Shown here one piece after another: positions 25,719-35,666 of a stretch of DNA of 64,000 nt. Every line of letters begins with the position of its first letter. The stretch's first letter is position 1. The notes below the pieces were generated by a model that did not search any database, had not been told where the DNA came from, and worked only from the letters and a program-made list of their open reading frames with translations. The DNA comes from JAJNBA01 sp963842295 (GTDB taxonomy: Bacteria > Actinomycetota > UBA4738 > HRBIN12), in contig CAWJFY010000008.1 of the NCBI GenBank assembly GCA_963842295.1, forward strand, positions 39,726 to 103,725, read 5' to 3'. The position numbers were made by a program, and so were the translations under genes.

Positions 25719-26162
25719 ATGACCCGTCGGAAGCTTCCAATTCTCGCTGTGGTCGTCGCCGTGCTCCTGGCGGGGACGTCGTCTTCTGTCCTCGCCGACG
25801 ACCTCCCGCGCCGGAACAAGATGTTTCGCATCCTGAACCAGACCCGACGGAATAGCGGCCGTCCCGTCCTCCGGTTGAACGCCCCCGTTTCGCACCGCGC
25901 CTGGTTGCATTCGAGGAACATGGTGAAACAGAACACTCTCTTCCATACGAGACGGCTCTACGATGCGGTCCGTGCCTACCGACCGTCGGCGTGGGGAGAG
26001 AACGTCGGGATGGCGGGCCTCGTCACGCGGGTGCGAACCCTCTGGATGCAAAGCGCCGGGCACCGAGCCATCCTGCTCAATCCTCGCTACCGGCGGGTCG
26101 GAGTCGGGATCGTGAGCGCCCGAGGCGGCGTGTGGGTGACGGCCATCTTCTACGGTGGGTGA
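25719..26162 (+). CDS. Secreted CAP/SCP-domain protein
   Basis: A 147-residue protein with a signal peptide (residues 1-26, ending VLA-D) and a short CAP domain: LNQTRRNSGRPVLRLN, then SRNMVKQNTLFH, WGENVGMAG, the GHRAILLNPRYRRVGVGIV motif and a final WVTAIFYGG. The conserved His and Glu residues of the CAP cavity are present. Bacterial CAP proteins are extracellular; their molecular function is mostly unknown. It ends ten bases before the convergent NAD-GDH stop. Confidence 0.85.
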   Translation: MTRRKLPILAVVVAVLLAGTSSSVLADDLPRRNKMFRILNQTRRNSGRPVLRLNAPVSHRAWLHSRNMVKQNTLFHTRRLYDAVRAYRPSAWGENVGMAGLVTRVRTLWMQSAGHRAILLNPRYRRVGVGIVSARGGVWVTAIFYGG

Positions 26163-26172
26163 CGCCGCCGCT

Positions 26173-29100
26173 TCAGGACACGAGCGAGCGGAGCTGGCGG
26201 AGGGCGACCGTGAGCTGGGAGAGATCGGTGACACCCTCCATCGCCAGTGATCGCATGAACCGCTGCAACCTGCCATAAGCCGCGCTCCGGAACTCGAGGA
26301 ACGCATCGACGGCTTCGTCGATCGGGCGTCCGCCCGCATGCTCGAGCACGGTCTCGATGATCTCGCGACGGATCGTGTACAGGTCGTCTTCCATCGAGTG
26401 GAGCGCCCATCGTTGCCAACGCGTCTTCGCCGGTTGCTCGGCCAGCCGCTGCTCCAGCCAGTCGATGTCGAGGCGCTCACCGAGGAGGAAGAACCCGCGA
26501 GCCACCTCCAGCACGGGCCGCCCCGTGGCCCGGGCGACCGAGATGATGTCCGGTCCGTGCACCAGCTCGTCTTGGAACGCGTGCCGCCTCACGAGCTCCT
26601 CGGGAACGCCCGCGGCCGTGAGCCGTTCCGTCTCACGCTCACGCTGCTCGCGCCAGGACTCAGGCCCGATCTGCTCGATCACGGACGACAGTTCGAGGAA
26701 AGCGGCCCTCGATCGCTCGACGGCTTCCCCGAGACGCAGGCCGGGGGCTCGCACCAGGTACCAGCGCGCGGTCGACTCGACGAGACGGTCCACCGCCGTC
26801 ATCAATTCGTTCTGGATCTCCGGGTCGATCTTGCCGTCGAGCGCTTCGATGGCATCCCATCGAGAAACCGCATCGATCACGTCGCGCGCGATCCTGAACG
26901 CCCGGACGACCTCCGCCGGGGTTGCTCCGGTTTCCGCCACTAGTCGCGAGACGAACGTGACCCCTTGTGAGTTGACGACGTCGTTCGACACGATCGTCGC
27001 GATCAGCTCGCGGCGCAGCGGATGCTCCCCCAGCAGCGTCCGGAACCGCTCGACGATCTTCTCCGGGAAGTACCTCGCCAGGTCCTGCTCGAGGTACTCC
27101 GAGTCGGGAAGGTCGGCGTCCAACAGATCTCGCTTGATCGAGCGCTTCGAATACGCGACCAGGAGCGCGAGCTCGGGCCGAGTGAGCCCCTCGCCCCGGC
27201 CACGCCGCTCCGCCATCTCCTCCGACGTGGGCAGGAACTCGACGGCCCGGTCCAGCTCGCCCTCGGCTTCGAGCTGGAGCATCAGATCCTCGCAGGCCTC
27301 GTTCCGTTCTGCCGCGACGGCCGACTCCTGGGACAGGATCTGCGCCTGGAGATAATTGTCGTAGAGGACCCGGCGGACCACGTCGTCGGTGCATGCCTCC
27401 AGCAAGAGGTTGCGATCGTCCGTCGTGAGCTCACCTCGCTCGATCGCGAGCCCGAGAAGGATCTTCAGGTTCACCTCGCGGTCGGAAGTGTCGACACCTG
27501 CCGAGTTGTCGATGAAATCCGTGTTGATCCGCCCGCCGGCGAGCGCGTACTCGATCCTCCCTCGCTGCGTGAAGCCGAGGTTGCCGCCCTCTCCCACCAC
27601 CCGGGCGTGCACCTGGCTGCCGTTGATCCGGACCAGGTCGTTCGCGCGGTCGCCGACCTCGGTATGTCCCTCGTTCGTCCCCTTCACGTACGTGCCGATC
27701 CCACCGTTCCAGAGCAGGTCGACAGGCGCCTGAAGCACCCACCGGATCACGTCTGCCGGCGTCATCTCCGAAGGCGCGTCGTCGGGGATCGCCAACGCGG
27801 CCCTCGTCTGCGCGGAAAGCGTCACCCACTTGGCCGCCCGGTCGATCACATCGCCGCCTTCGGACAAGAGCGATCGGTCGTAGTCGGCCCACGACGATCC
27901 AGGGAGTCCGAACAGGCGCTTCCGCTCCTCGAACGACGCCACCGGATCGGGGTCGGGATCGAGGAAGACGTGCCGATGATCGAAGGCGGCGAGCAGCCGG
28001 AGCCTGCGCGTGTAGAGCATGCCGTTGCCGAACACATCTCCGGACATGTCGCCGATGCCGACAACGGAGAACGGGTTGGTCGCGGGATCGAGCCCGATCT
28101 CGCGGAAGTGCCGTTTCACCGACTCCCAAACCCCGCGAGCGGTGATACCGAGCACCTTGTGGTCGTATCCGTGAGAGCCTCCGGACGCGAAGGCATCGCC
28201 CAACCAGAAGCCGTACCGCTGGCTCACCTCGTTCGCCGTGTCCGAAAGCGCCGCCGTGCCCTTGTCGGCCGCCACGACCAGATACGGATCGGGGCCGTCC
28301 ATCAAACGCACCCCTTCCGGATGCACGACCTCGCCCTTCACGAGGTTGTCGGTGATATCAAGCAGCCCGTTCATGAAGCTGACGTACTGCTTGCTCACCT
28401 CCGCCTTCACTTGCTCGGGCGCGACCGCCCTCCTCTTGAGGACGAAGCCACCCTTGGAGCCGTCGGGCACGATGATGGCGTTCTTCACCTTCTGCGCCTT
28501 CATCAGCCCGAGCACCTCGGTGCGGAAGTCCTCTCTGCGATCCGACCACCGGATCCCACCCCTGGACACCATCCCCGCACGGAGGTGGATCGCCTCCATC
28601 TCCGTCGAATACACCCACACCTCATACAGCGGTGTGGGCTTCGGCATCTCGGGAACTCGCTCGGAGAGGAGCTTGAAGCTCAGCGACGGACGATCCGGCA
28701 CGTACACGTTCGTCCGCACGATGGCCTCGATCGTCCCGAGGAGATGCCGCAGGATGTTGTCCTGGTCGAGAGAAGCGACGCCACGGAGGTCTTGGTGGAT
28801 CGCCTGCCGGATCTCGTCGATCTCCTCATCGGGGGCGGCGCGGACCGGATCGAACTTGGCTTCGAACATCCGGACCAGGCGCTCCGCGACCTGCGGGTAG
28901 GCGGCCATGGCGTCATCGCGATAGCTCTCCGTGTAGCGGGCCGAGACGCGCATCCGGTAGTTGCGGAGCGCTCGCAGGATCCTGACTTCCCACCACGTGA
29001 GCGAGGTGAGCGTGACCAGACGGTTCAGCGAGTCGGAGTCGCAGTCTCCGCGCCACACCGCCGCGATGGTGTCGGTGACGCGCTCGGCCGCATCCCCGAG

Positions 29101-30999
29101 CTCCAGGACCGCACCGCGCGAGTCGAGCACACCGAAGTCGTGGATGTACACGCGACCCTCGCCTTCGATCGCGGTCGGCACCTCCTCGACGACGCGGAGA
29201 CCGAGCGCCTCGAGGATCGGCATGAAGTCGGAGAGATCCACCTTCCCACCGGTCTTGTAGAGCTTCACGCGCGTCAGACGCTCGCCTTTGGATTCGTTCC
29301 CGAGGCCGACCAGGAAGCCCTCTGTCGACGATTCCAGCTGTTCGAGCATCAAGACGTCGTCGACCACCAGATCCCAGTCGTCGTTCGACTTGTAGTAGTC
29401 GGGGAAACGCGGGGAGTACTCGTCCATCAGCGACGCCGCGCGCCCGGCGCCGACGCGCCGGGTCAAGGCATCGAGCAGATCGTCCTCCCACGTGCGCGCC
29501 AGGCGTTCGACCTCCTGCTCGAGCTCCTCGTAGCGGACGTCGGGGATCGGTACGCCGGGCGCGACGTGGATCGTGAAGAAGATCCGCGCCGACTCCGTCT
29601 CTCCGAGGGACAGGTGGTAGTCGATCGTCGTCCCCTGGAAGCGCTCGAGGAATAGTGCCTGGAGCCGTTTGCGGAGATCTGCGTTGAACCGGTCACGTGG
29701 CAGAGCGACCACGACGGAGACGTTCCGCCCGTAGAGGTCGCGGCGGATCAGGACCCGGATGCCGCCGTGCTTCTCGAGCTGAAGGAGGCCGACGACCAAA
29801 CGGCGGATCTCGTCGGCGGAAGCCTGGAACAGCTCGTCCTTGGGGAACGACTCGAACAGAGCGACGACCGCCTTGTAGTCGTGTGATCCCGGGATCAGAT
29901 CCTCGGCGGCGATCAGCTGTTCGAGCTTGTGATGGAGGAGCGGGGTCCTCGCCGCAGGCTCCATGTACGCCTTGCTGGTGAACAATCCGATCAGGCGAGC
30001 CTCGCCGACGATCGAGCCGTCGGCGTTGACCTTGCGAACGCCGATGTAGTCCATGCGCGCTCGCCGATGCACCGTCGAATACGCCTGGGTCTTCGAGTAG
30101 ATCAGCAGCTCGCCGTCCTCGATCCGATCGCGGATGTCCGGCGTGAGCGCGGACAACGGGGTGAGTTGCGAGAACGTCGAGGTGCCGACGTCCGAGAGGA
30201 TCCCCAAACCGCTATCTGGCACCGCCTGGATCGCGCGGCCCTTCTCGGTCTCCAAGAGCTCGTATTCGCGGTAGCCGAGCAACACGAAGTTCAACTGGAG
30301 GAGCCAGTCGAGGAACTTGATGACCTCCTCGACGACCTCCGGTGGATAGCGGACGTCGGCGGCGCGCGCCAGTTCCATCATGTGTCGGACGCGGTCCTGC
30401 ATCGGATCGAAGTCACGAACCACGAGCGACACGTCCCGGAGGATGCGGCGCACCCGGGCCTCGAGTTCGGTGTTGACCTCATCGGCGAGGGCCCGATCGA
30501 CCTCGAAGTGCATGAAGGACTCGCGGTGCTCGGCTTCCCGACCGGACATCACCCGAGTAAGGCGACCCTGCTCGTCGCGAACCGTGCCGATCACCGGGTG
30601 GAGGAGGCGCTTGATCGTCAGGCCTCGCGCCGTCAGCTCCTCCGAGATCGAGTCGACGAGGAACGGGGAGTCGTCGGTGGCCACCTCGACGACGGTCCCC
30701 AGGCAGTGGTAGCCGTGTACCTGGGGGTCGGCGTTGAAGACGCGGACAGCAGAGGCCTCGAGGCCTCTGCTGTCCGCGAAGGCGAACGCAGAGACCGCCA
30801 GCGCATACAGCTCGTCGGACGTGATCTCCGCGAGGTCGCCGTCGGCCAACCGTCGCAGGAGCGCGCGGGCGAAGGCCTTGAGGGCTTCGACCCGCTCCGG
30901 CACGGCATCCCGCTCGATCCGAGCCAGCATCTCGTCGACCTTGGGATGAAGCTCGGAGGAGGCGTTGGTGGGCGCTGACTGTTCGATCGTGTCCGACAC
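26173..30999 (-). CDS. NAD-glutamate dehydrogenase, large (180-kDa) type
   Basis: A 1608-residue enzyme of the L_180 NAD-GDH family, full length for the class. The N-terminal half carries ACT-like regulatory regions (a DDSPFLVDSISEEL motif near residue 105). The catalytic part begins around 810 with GGIRWSDRREDFRTEVLGL and KNAIIVPDGSKGGFVLKRR, continues with GDMSGDVFGNGML near 990, and INTDFIDNSAGVDTSDREVN near 1160. It oxidises glutamate to 2-oxoglutarate and ammonia and usually works catabolically. The GTG start at 30999 has only a distant GGAGGG site. It is divergent from the receiver-like gene at 31193. Confidence 0.95.
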   Translation of the reverse strand: MSDTIEQSAPTNASSELHPKVDEMLARIERDAVPERVEALKAFARALLRRLADGDLAEITSDELYALAVSAFAFADSRGLEASAVRVFNADPQVHGYHCLGTVVEVATDDSPFLVDSISEELTARGLTIKRLLHPVIGTVRDEQGRLTRVMSGREAEHRESFMHFEVDRALADEVNTELEARVRRILRDVSLVVRDFDPMQDRVRHMMELARAADVRYPPEVVEEVIKFLDWLLQLNFVLLGYREYELLETEKGRAIQAVPDSGLGILSDVGTSTFSQLTPLSALTPDIRDRIEDGELLIYSKTQAYSTVHRRARMDYIGVRKVNADGSIVGEARLIGLFTSKAYMEPAARTPLLHHKLEQLIAAEDLIPGSHDYKAVVALFESFPKDELFQASADEIRRLVVGLLQLEKHGGIRVLIRRDLYGRNVSVVVALPRDRFNADLRKRLQALFLERFQGTTIDYHLSLGETESARIFFTIHVAPGVPIPDVRYEELEQEVERLARTWEDDLLDALTRRVGAGRAASLMDEYSPRFPDYYKSNDDWDLVVDDVLMLEQLESSTEGFLVGLGNESKGERLTRVKLYKTGGKVDLSDFMPILEALGLRVVEEVPTAIEGEGRVYIHDFGVLDSRGAVLELGDAAERVTDTIAAVWRGDCDSDSLNRLVTLTSLTWWEVRILRALRNYRMRVSARYTESYRDDAMAAYPQVAERLVRMFEAKFDPVRAAPDEEIDEIRQAIHQDLRGVASLDQDNILRHLLGTIEAIVRTNVYVPDRPSLSFKLLSERVPEMPKPTPLYEVWVYSTEMEAIHLRAGMVSRGGIRWSDRREDFRTEVLGLMKAQKVKNAIIVPDGSKGGFVLKRRAVAPEQVKAEVSKQYVSFMNGLLDITDNLVKGEVVHPEGVRLMDGPDPYLVVAADKGTAALSDTANEVSQRYGFWLGDAFASGGSHGYDHKVLGITARGVWESVKRHFREIGLDPATNPFSVVGIGDMSGDVFGNGMLYTRRLRLLAAFDHRHVFLDPDPDPVASFEERKRLFGLPGSSWADYDRSLLSEGGDVIDRAAKWVTLSAQTRAALAIPDDAPSEMTPADVIRWVLQAPVDLLWNGGIGTYVKGTNEGHTEVGDRANDLVRINGSQVHARVVGEGGNLGFTQRGRIEYALAGGRINTDFIDNSAGVDTSDREVNLKILLGLAIERGELTTDDRNLLLEACTDDVVRRVLYDNYLQAQILSQESAVAAERNEACEDLMLQLEAEGELDRAVEFLPTSEEMAERRGRGEGLTRPELALLVAYSKRSIKRDLLDADLPDSEYLEQDLARYFPEKIVERFRTLLGEHPLRRELIATIVSNDVVNSQGVTFVSRLVAETGATPAEVVRAFRIARDVIDAVSRWDAIEALDGKIDPEIQNELMTAVDRLVESTARWYLVRAPGLRLGEAVERSRAAFLELSSVIEQIGPESWREQRERETERLTAAGVPEELVRRHAFQDELVHGPDIISVARATGRPVLEVARGFFLLGERLDIDWLEQRLAEQPAKTRWQRWALHSMEDDLYTIRREIIETVLEHAGGRPIDEAVDAFLEFRSAAYGRLQRFMRSLAMEGVTDLSQLTVALRQLRSLVS

Positions 31000-31073
31000 T
31001 GGCGTTCGCGGCCCTCCGGGGCTGACCGCTCCATTGTCTCAGGTTGACGGACTCGGATGCCGAAGCTGACATG

Positions 31074-31100
31074 GGCCGGACAGATGGCCGTGGTCCGGCC
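31074..31100. repeat. Inverted repeat GGCCGGAC-N11-GTCCGGCC
   Basis: Perfect eight-base arms in the 193-base gap between the divergent NAD-GDH and receiver-like genes. The position fits an operator or a hairpin in one of the two leaders. Confidence 0.55.
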
Positions 31101-32221
31101 GCACTACGCCCTTCAGCACGAATACCCCCATAGGGCTGAGGCCAGGCCCCATATCGGTGGGGTACGCTCGGCGGGGCGTCCTGGGGAGGATCATGGCACG
31201 ATCGATACGCGTGGTCGTCGGCGAGGGCCGGACGGCGCAACGGGGACTACTTCGCTTCGTCCTCGAGGGCGAAGGCTTCGACGTGGTCGGCGAGGCCAGA
31301 GGATCGGCCGATCTGTCGGACGTGATCGACGTACAGAAGCCTGACGTCGTCGTCCTGGATGACGGTATCGGCGTGACGGCCGTCTCGATGGTGCACGAGC
31401 TGAGCCCGCAGGCGAAGGTCGTGCTCGTGTGGCCCTCTGCCGTCGTCCCGATCGGCGGCGACGCCCGTGTCGAGCCCGCCAGGATCCTCAAGGACCTCGC
31501 ACCGGCCGTCGATCAGGTGGTGGCCGCCGGCGCGGGACTCGCCACGGGTGCTGCGGTCGCCGGGACCATCGCGCGGCCCGACTGGATCGACAAGGTGAGG
31601 AAGGATCCGGCCACGCTTCGAGACAAGCTCGGAGCGGGCAAGGGAGCGACGAAGCGTCCAAGCGTGACCCAACTGCAGCGCCGCAGCCGACGACTCCACC
31701 CTTCCGGTCGCCGGTCCAGATCCGCGGATCGCGAGCGGCGTGAAGCAGCTGCTGCTGCCGCGGCGATGGCCCTCCTTCCGGTCGGTGACGGAGGCCCCAC
31801 ACTCGAGCCGGTCCTCGACATCAGTGGGGGCGGTTCATCCAACCCGGCCGACGGAACGATCGTGGTACGCTCGGAGTGGAACCGGCGGCTCGGAACGCTC
31901 GCACTGAGCGGGGCGGCCGCCGTGAGCGCCCTCGTGCTGGCGCTCGCGCTCGGCGGAGGCAGGATCCAACCACACTTTCGTTCGCGGGGGCGGCTTCCTG
32001 CCCCCCGGTGTCTCCGGAGTCGTCCGGCCAGGGTCCGGCACCGAAGGTCCCTTCGGTACGGGTTCGCTCGGGGGAGGCGGCTACGACCCCACGGCGATCG
32101 ATGAACCGAGCGGCCCCGATCAGGGAGGCACCGCGACCGACGAAGGACTCGGCGGCGACGTGGCGACTCCCAGCACGTCCGGTGGCACTGACGAGCCTGC
32201 GCCAGGCGTGGACCCAGGTGA

Positions 32222-32406
<185 letters not shown>

Positions 32407-32525
32407 ACCACGACGACGATGGCAACGGACACGGCGGCGACCACGACGACCACGACGACGATGGCAACGGACACGACCGCGACGACGACGACCGCGACGA
32501 CGGACACGGTCATGACGGACACGGT

Positions 32526-32600
32526 CACGACGGAGACGGTCACGACGGGGACGGTCACGACGGGGACGGTCACGACGGGGACGGTCACGACGGGGACGGT
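32526..32600. repeat. Five tandem 15-bp units (HDGDG)5
   Basis: The unit CACGACGGGGACGGT repeats five times; the first copy has one A for G. Each encodes His-Asp-Gly-Asp-Gly, so the tail offers dense His and Asp ligands that could bind metal ions. Confidence 0.85.
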
Positions 32601-32769
32601 CACGGAGACGGCGGCGACGGCGGTGACGGCGATCGCGATGGCGGCGATGGTGGCCGGGGCTCGCCGACGCACACTAGCCGGGAGCACAAGGCCGCGGACA
32701 AGCAAGAGCACCACCACAAGCGCTGAACCCGGCCTGCGGCTACCCTCCGCGGCGCCTACCCTGAGACCG

Positions 32770-33246
32770 ATGGGTTCCGACCCCTATGCATCGCTCGAAC
32801 CTGGGAGGCCTGAGCCTGAGCCGGCGCCGCTGTTCCCCGAGGTGAGCACCATGCGCGCGCTCGTTCGAGGTGTGCGGAAACGCTGCCCTCGTTGCGGCGA
32901 ACCTGACACTTTCGTGGCCTGGTTCCAGATGCGAACGACCTGTCCGCGTTGCGAACTCCGCTTCGCCAAGGAAGACGGGGGCTTCCTGGGAGCCATGACG
33001 CTCAATTACGTCTTGGCGATCGGTGTCTGGCTGGTCGTCCTGACCGTGGGGGTCGTCCTCACCGTGCCGGACGTCCCAGTCGGGCCGCTGATGGTACTGA
33101 GCGCGATCGTCTTGATCCTCGTTCCGCTGTGGTTCTACCCGCGCTCGAAGATGCTGTGGGCGGCCGTCGAGTACATCGTCCTTCGAGGCGACCCCGACTA
33201 CCGGCCACCGGTCCGGAGAGACCCACGAGCCCGGGATCTCGAGTAA
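32770..33246 (+). CDS. DUF983 zinc-ribbon membrane protein
   Basis: A 158-residue protein. A zinc-ribbon pair CPRCGEPDTF...CPRC (about residues 42-63) is followed by GGFLGAMTLNYVLAIGVWLV and a second membrane helix, the standard DUF983 layout. DUF983 proteins are small inner-membrane proteins of unknown function. The ATG at 32770 is preceded by TACCCT seven bases away and has no ribosome site, which suggests a leaderless message. The frame continues upstream through the glycine tract, but that part is only a shadow of the preceding gene. Confidence 0.85.
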   Translation: MGSDPYASLEPGRPEPEPAPLFPEVSTMRALVRGVRKRCPRCGEPDTFVAWFQMRTTCPRCELRFAKEDGGFLGAMTLNYVLAIGVWLVVLTVGVVLTVPDVPVGPLMVLSAIVLILVPLWFYPRSKMLWAAVEYIVLRGDPDYRPPVRRDPRARDLE

Positions 33247-33302
33247 CCCCATCGCTGTCCCCGAGAGTCAACACCCACGCAGGGCAGGAACGAACCACGA
33301 AG

Positions 33303-34820
33303 TTACTCTCGATACCCGAAAACGTAGATCTCGGAGATGGCCGTGTAGTCCAGCCCTCCCGAGTCTGTGGTGTCGAGGATCTTCACCGTGACCCGGGAGG
33401 TCGTGGCTCGCAGACGCACGAACTGGGGAACGGGGAGCGGCCTGAACCTCTTCATCGTGTTCGGGAGCCCGGGGATCTTGTAGGCGACCGTATCGATGAT
33501 CCGGTTCTGGACGAACCTGTCGGCACCCGTCTGCGGATCGGTCTTCGCGTACCCGGGGATCAACCCGATGCGGACGATGTTGATCGGGTTGTCGAAGATC
33601 AGCGTGATCGATTCGTCGTGCCCGTCGCCGGGCGTCCGCCACGCGGTCTGCACGTTGCCGTCGATCACGTTCGCCGGCACGTAGGTGACCGGGTTCCCCG
33701 CCGCGTCGGTCGAGGACGGCGCAGTGTGGCTCGCGATCACCTGTGTACCTTCCCGGATGAGCTGCGGCTGGGACGCCGACGGCGAGGAGCTCTGCGTGGG
33801 CCCCGGGTCGCGAAGAGCGACGAACGCGAACCCCGCCACCGCGACGACGAGCGCCGACGCCGATGCGGCTACTGCAACCCATACCCCACGCCCGCGCGAT
33901 CGGGACGAGGATGCTCGGCGGGCCGGTGCCACGAGCCCGCCGCTCGGACGCGTTTCGGTCGAACCCGTCAACACCGCGCGAAGGTCCTGCGTCAACTCGC
34001 GACACGACGCGTACCGATCCGTCGGCGCCTTCATGAGCGCGCGCTCGATGACCGCGTCCACGCCCGGCGGCAGACCCGGGCGGATGGAGGTCGGAGCCGG
34101 CGCTTGCTCGTGGAGGTGCCCGTACAGGGTCGCCGGCGGGCTCCTCCCGCTGAACGGCGCCTCGCCGGTGAGGCATTCGTACAGCACGCACCCCAGCGAG
34201 TACTGGTCGGCACGTCCGTCGACGCGCGCCCCTTCGATCTGTTCGGGTGCCATGTAGTTCGCCGTCCCGACCATCTGGCCGGTCGCCGTGATCGTCGCTG
34301 CCGATGACGCGCTCCAGGTGCTGACGCCGAAGTCCATCAGGTAGCAGAAGTCGGCATCCTCCGCGTCGGACTGCTCCGTGACGAGGACGTTCCCCGGCTT
34401 CACGTCCCGGTGGACCAGGCCTCGAGCGTGTGCCGCATCGAGCGCTCCACCGACCTGCCCGACGATCCTCTCGGCTCGATCCACGGGGAGCCCGATCGAT
34501 CCCCGCAGGATCTCGCGCATGTCGCGCCCATCGACGAGCCGCATCGCCATGAACAGGATCCCGTTCGACTCGCCCGCTGCGTACACGGGAAGGATGTGCG
34601 GGTGCTCGATGGCGGCCGCCGCCGTCGCCTCGCGGAGGAACCGCCGCCGGAACACCTCGTCGTCGGCGAAGGCTGGGGTGATCAACTTCAAGGCCACCCT
34701 GCGCTCGGGCGAGCGCTGACGCGCGACGTACACCACACCCATCGCGCCGTGCCCCAGCACCGACTCGATCTCATAGCCGGCGACATCCGTTCCGACGATC
34801 CGGTCGGGATCCACCCCCAC
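33303..34820 (-). CDS. Ser/Thr protein kinase with extracellular discoidin-like domain
   Basis: A 505-residue membrane kinase. Residues 15-275 form an intact PknB-type domain: GHGAMGVVY loop, VALKLI lysine, HRDVKPGN catalytic loop, DFGVS, and the activation segment ending GTANYMAPEQ. A juxtamembrane linker leads to one helix (VWVAVAASASALVVAVAGFAF, about 310-335). The outer part (about 350-505) resembles an F5/8C or NADase-type glycan-binding domain: VTYVPANVIDGNVQTAWR and ITLIFDNPINIVRIGLIPGY. It probably senses a cell-wall or sugar ligand and phosphorylates cytoplasmic targets. The FHA-HTH protein 44 bases upstream on the same strand is the obvious candidate partner. GTG start; a second GTG two codons later is possible. 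Confidence 0.9.
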   Translation of the reverse strand: MGVDPDRIVGTDVAGYEIESVLGHGAMGVVYVARQRSPERRVALKLITPAFADDEVFRRRFLREATAAAAIEHPHILPVYAAGESNGILFMAMRLVDGRDMREILRGSIGLPVDRAERIVGQVGGALDAAHARGLVHRDVKPGNVLVTEQSDAEDADFCYLMDFGVSTWSASSAATITATGQMVGTANYMAPEQIEGARVDGRADQYSLGCVLYECLTGEAPFSGRSPPATLYGHLHEQAPAPTSIRPGLPPGVDAVIERALMKAPTDRYASCRELTQDLRAVLTGSTETRPSGGLVAPARRASSSRSRGRGVWVAVAASASALVVAVAGFAFVALRDPGPTQSSSPSASQPQLIREGTQVIASHTAPSSTDAAGNPVTYVPANVIDGNVQTAWRTPGDGHDESITLIFDNPINIVRIGLIPGYAKTDPQTGADRFVQNRIIDTVAYKIPGLPNTMKRFRPLPVPQFVRLRATTSRVTVKILDTTDSGGLDYTAISEIYVFGYRE

Positions 34821-34864
34821 ATCATCGCCGACGCGGCAGCCGGCTTCGTGACCTCGGGGACGGG

Positions 34865-35524
34865 CTACTCGTCGGGGGGCTTGCGTCCGAGGATCTCAGC
34901 TGTGCTCACCGCACCACGCCGGATCGCCTCGTTGGCCAGGCGGACCCGGCGGCCCTCCTGTTCGAAGATCCCGAACTTGTCGTACAGCCTCGAGAGGTGC
35001 TGCTTGACGGCCGCTTCGGTGACCACGAGGTCGCCCGCGATCTGCCGGGTCGAGGCCGGCTCGCGGAAGACGTCTCCCGAGAACATCGGGCTGCAGAGCG
35101 CGATGAGCACCTCGCGCTCTCGCCGGGTGAGGGCGGGTCCCGTCTCCGCGCCGACCGTCTCGTCGTCGGGAACGCCGGCGTCGTCCAGTCGAGCGACGAA
35201 CCGGACGCTCCCGACCCGGATCTCGTCTCCCTCGCGGAGCGGGAGCTGCCCCCAGATCCGCTCCCCGTTCACGAAGGTTCCGTTCCGCGATGACAGATCG
35301 CGGACGCACCATCGCGAGGCAACCGACTCGAGGACGCAATGCACGCGCGAGACCGTCTTGTCGAACGGCAAGGGAACATCGTTCGTCGATGCCTGACCGA
35401 TCGTGACCCCGTGGCCTCGCAACGGGATCCGGTCCCGCGTGCTGCCGACCCACATCTCGAGATGAGCACCCTCGTCGCGCCCACCGTGCTCGCGATCGGG
35501 ATCCTCTCCCCGGATGTCACTCAT
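34865..35524 (-). CDS. FHA-domain protein with C-terminal HTH
   Basis: A 219-residue protein. The FHA domain (about residues 25-110) has TIGQASTNDVPL, VSRVHC and SSRNGTFVNGE, the residues that bind phosphothreonine. After a linker, residues 130-215 form a LuxR/winged HTH-like region starting LTRREREVLIAL and continuing STRQIAGDLVVTEAAVKQHLSRLYDKFGI. It should be a phospho-dependent transcription regulator. It precedes the kinase gene in the same direction, so kinase and reader are probably one signalling unit. Confidence 0.85.
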   Translation of the reverse strand: MSDIRGEDPDREHGGRDEGAHLEMWVGSTRDRIPLRGHGVTIGQASTNDVPLPFDKTVSRVHCVLESVASRWCVRDLSSRNGTFVNGERIWGQLPLREGDEIRVGSVRFVARLDDAGVPDDETVGAETGPALTRREREVLIALCSPMFSGDVFREPASTRQIAGDLVVTEAAVKQHLSRLYDKFGIFEQEGRRVRLANEAIRRGAVSTAEILGRKPPDE

Positions 35525-35666
35525 GGTGACGGAAACCTACCCGCCCGACGACGGAAGCGTCGCTCGCAGGCGATGGGACCGCGACCGTCCGCCACCCATG
35601 ATCATGTCGATGGGATCGAGCGGGGGCCCGCGGTGGGCGCCGCGAGGAGTCAGAGGAGGCAACATC

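Noticed and set aside
27022..29655. 877-codon open frame opposite the NAD-glutamate dehydrogenase
   Set aside because: Antisense shadow of a full-length, well-conserved enzyme; composition rich in His, Arg and Asp without motifs.
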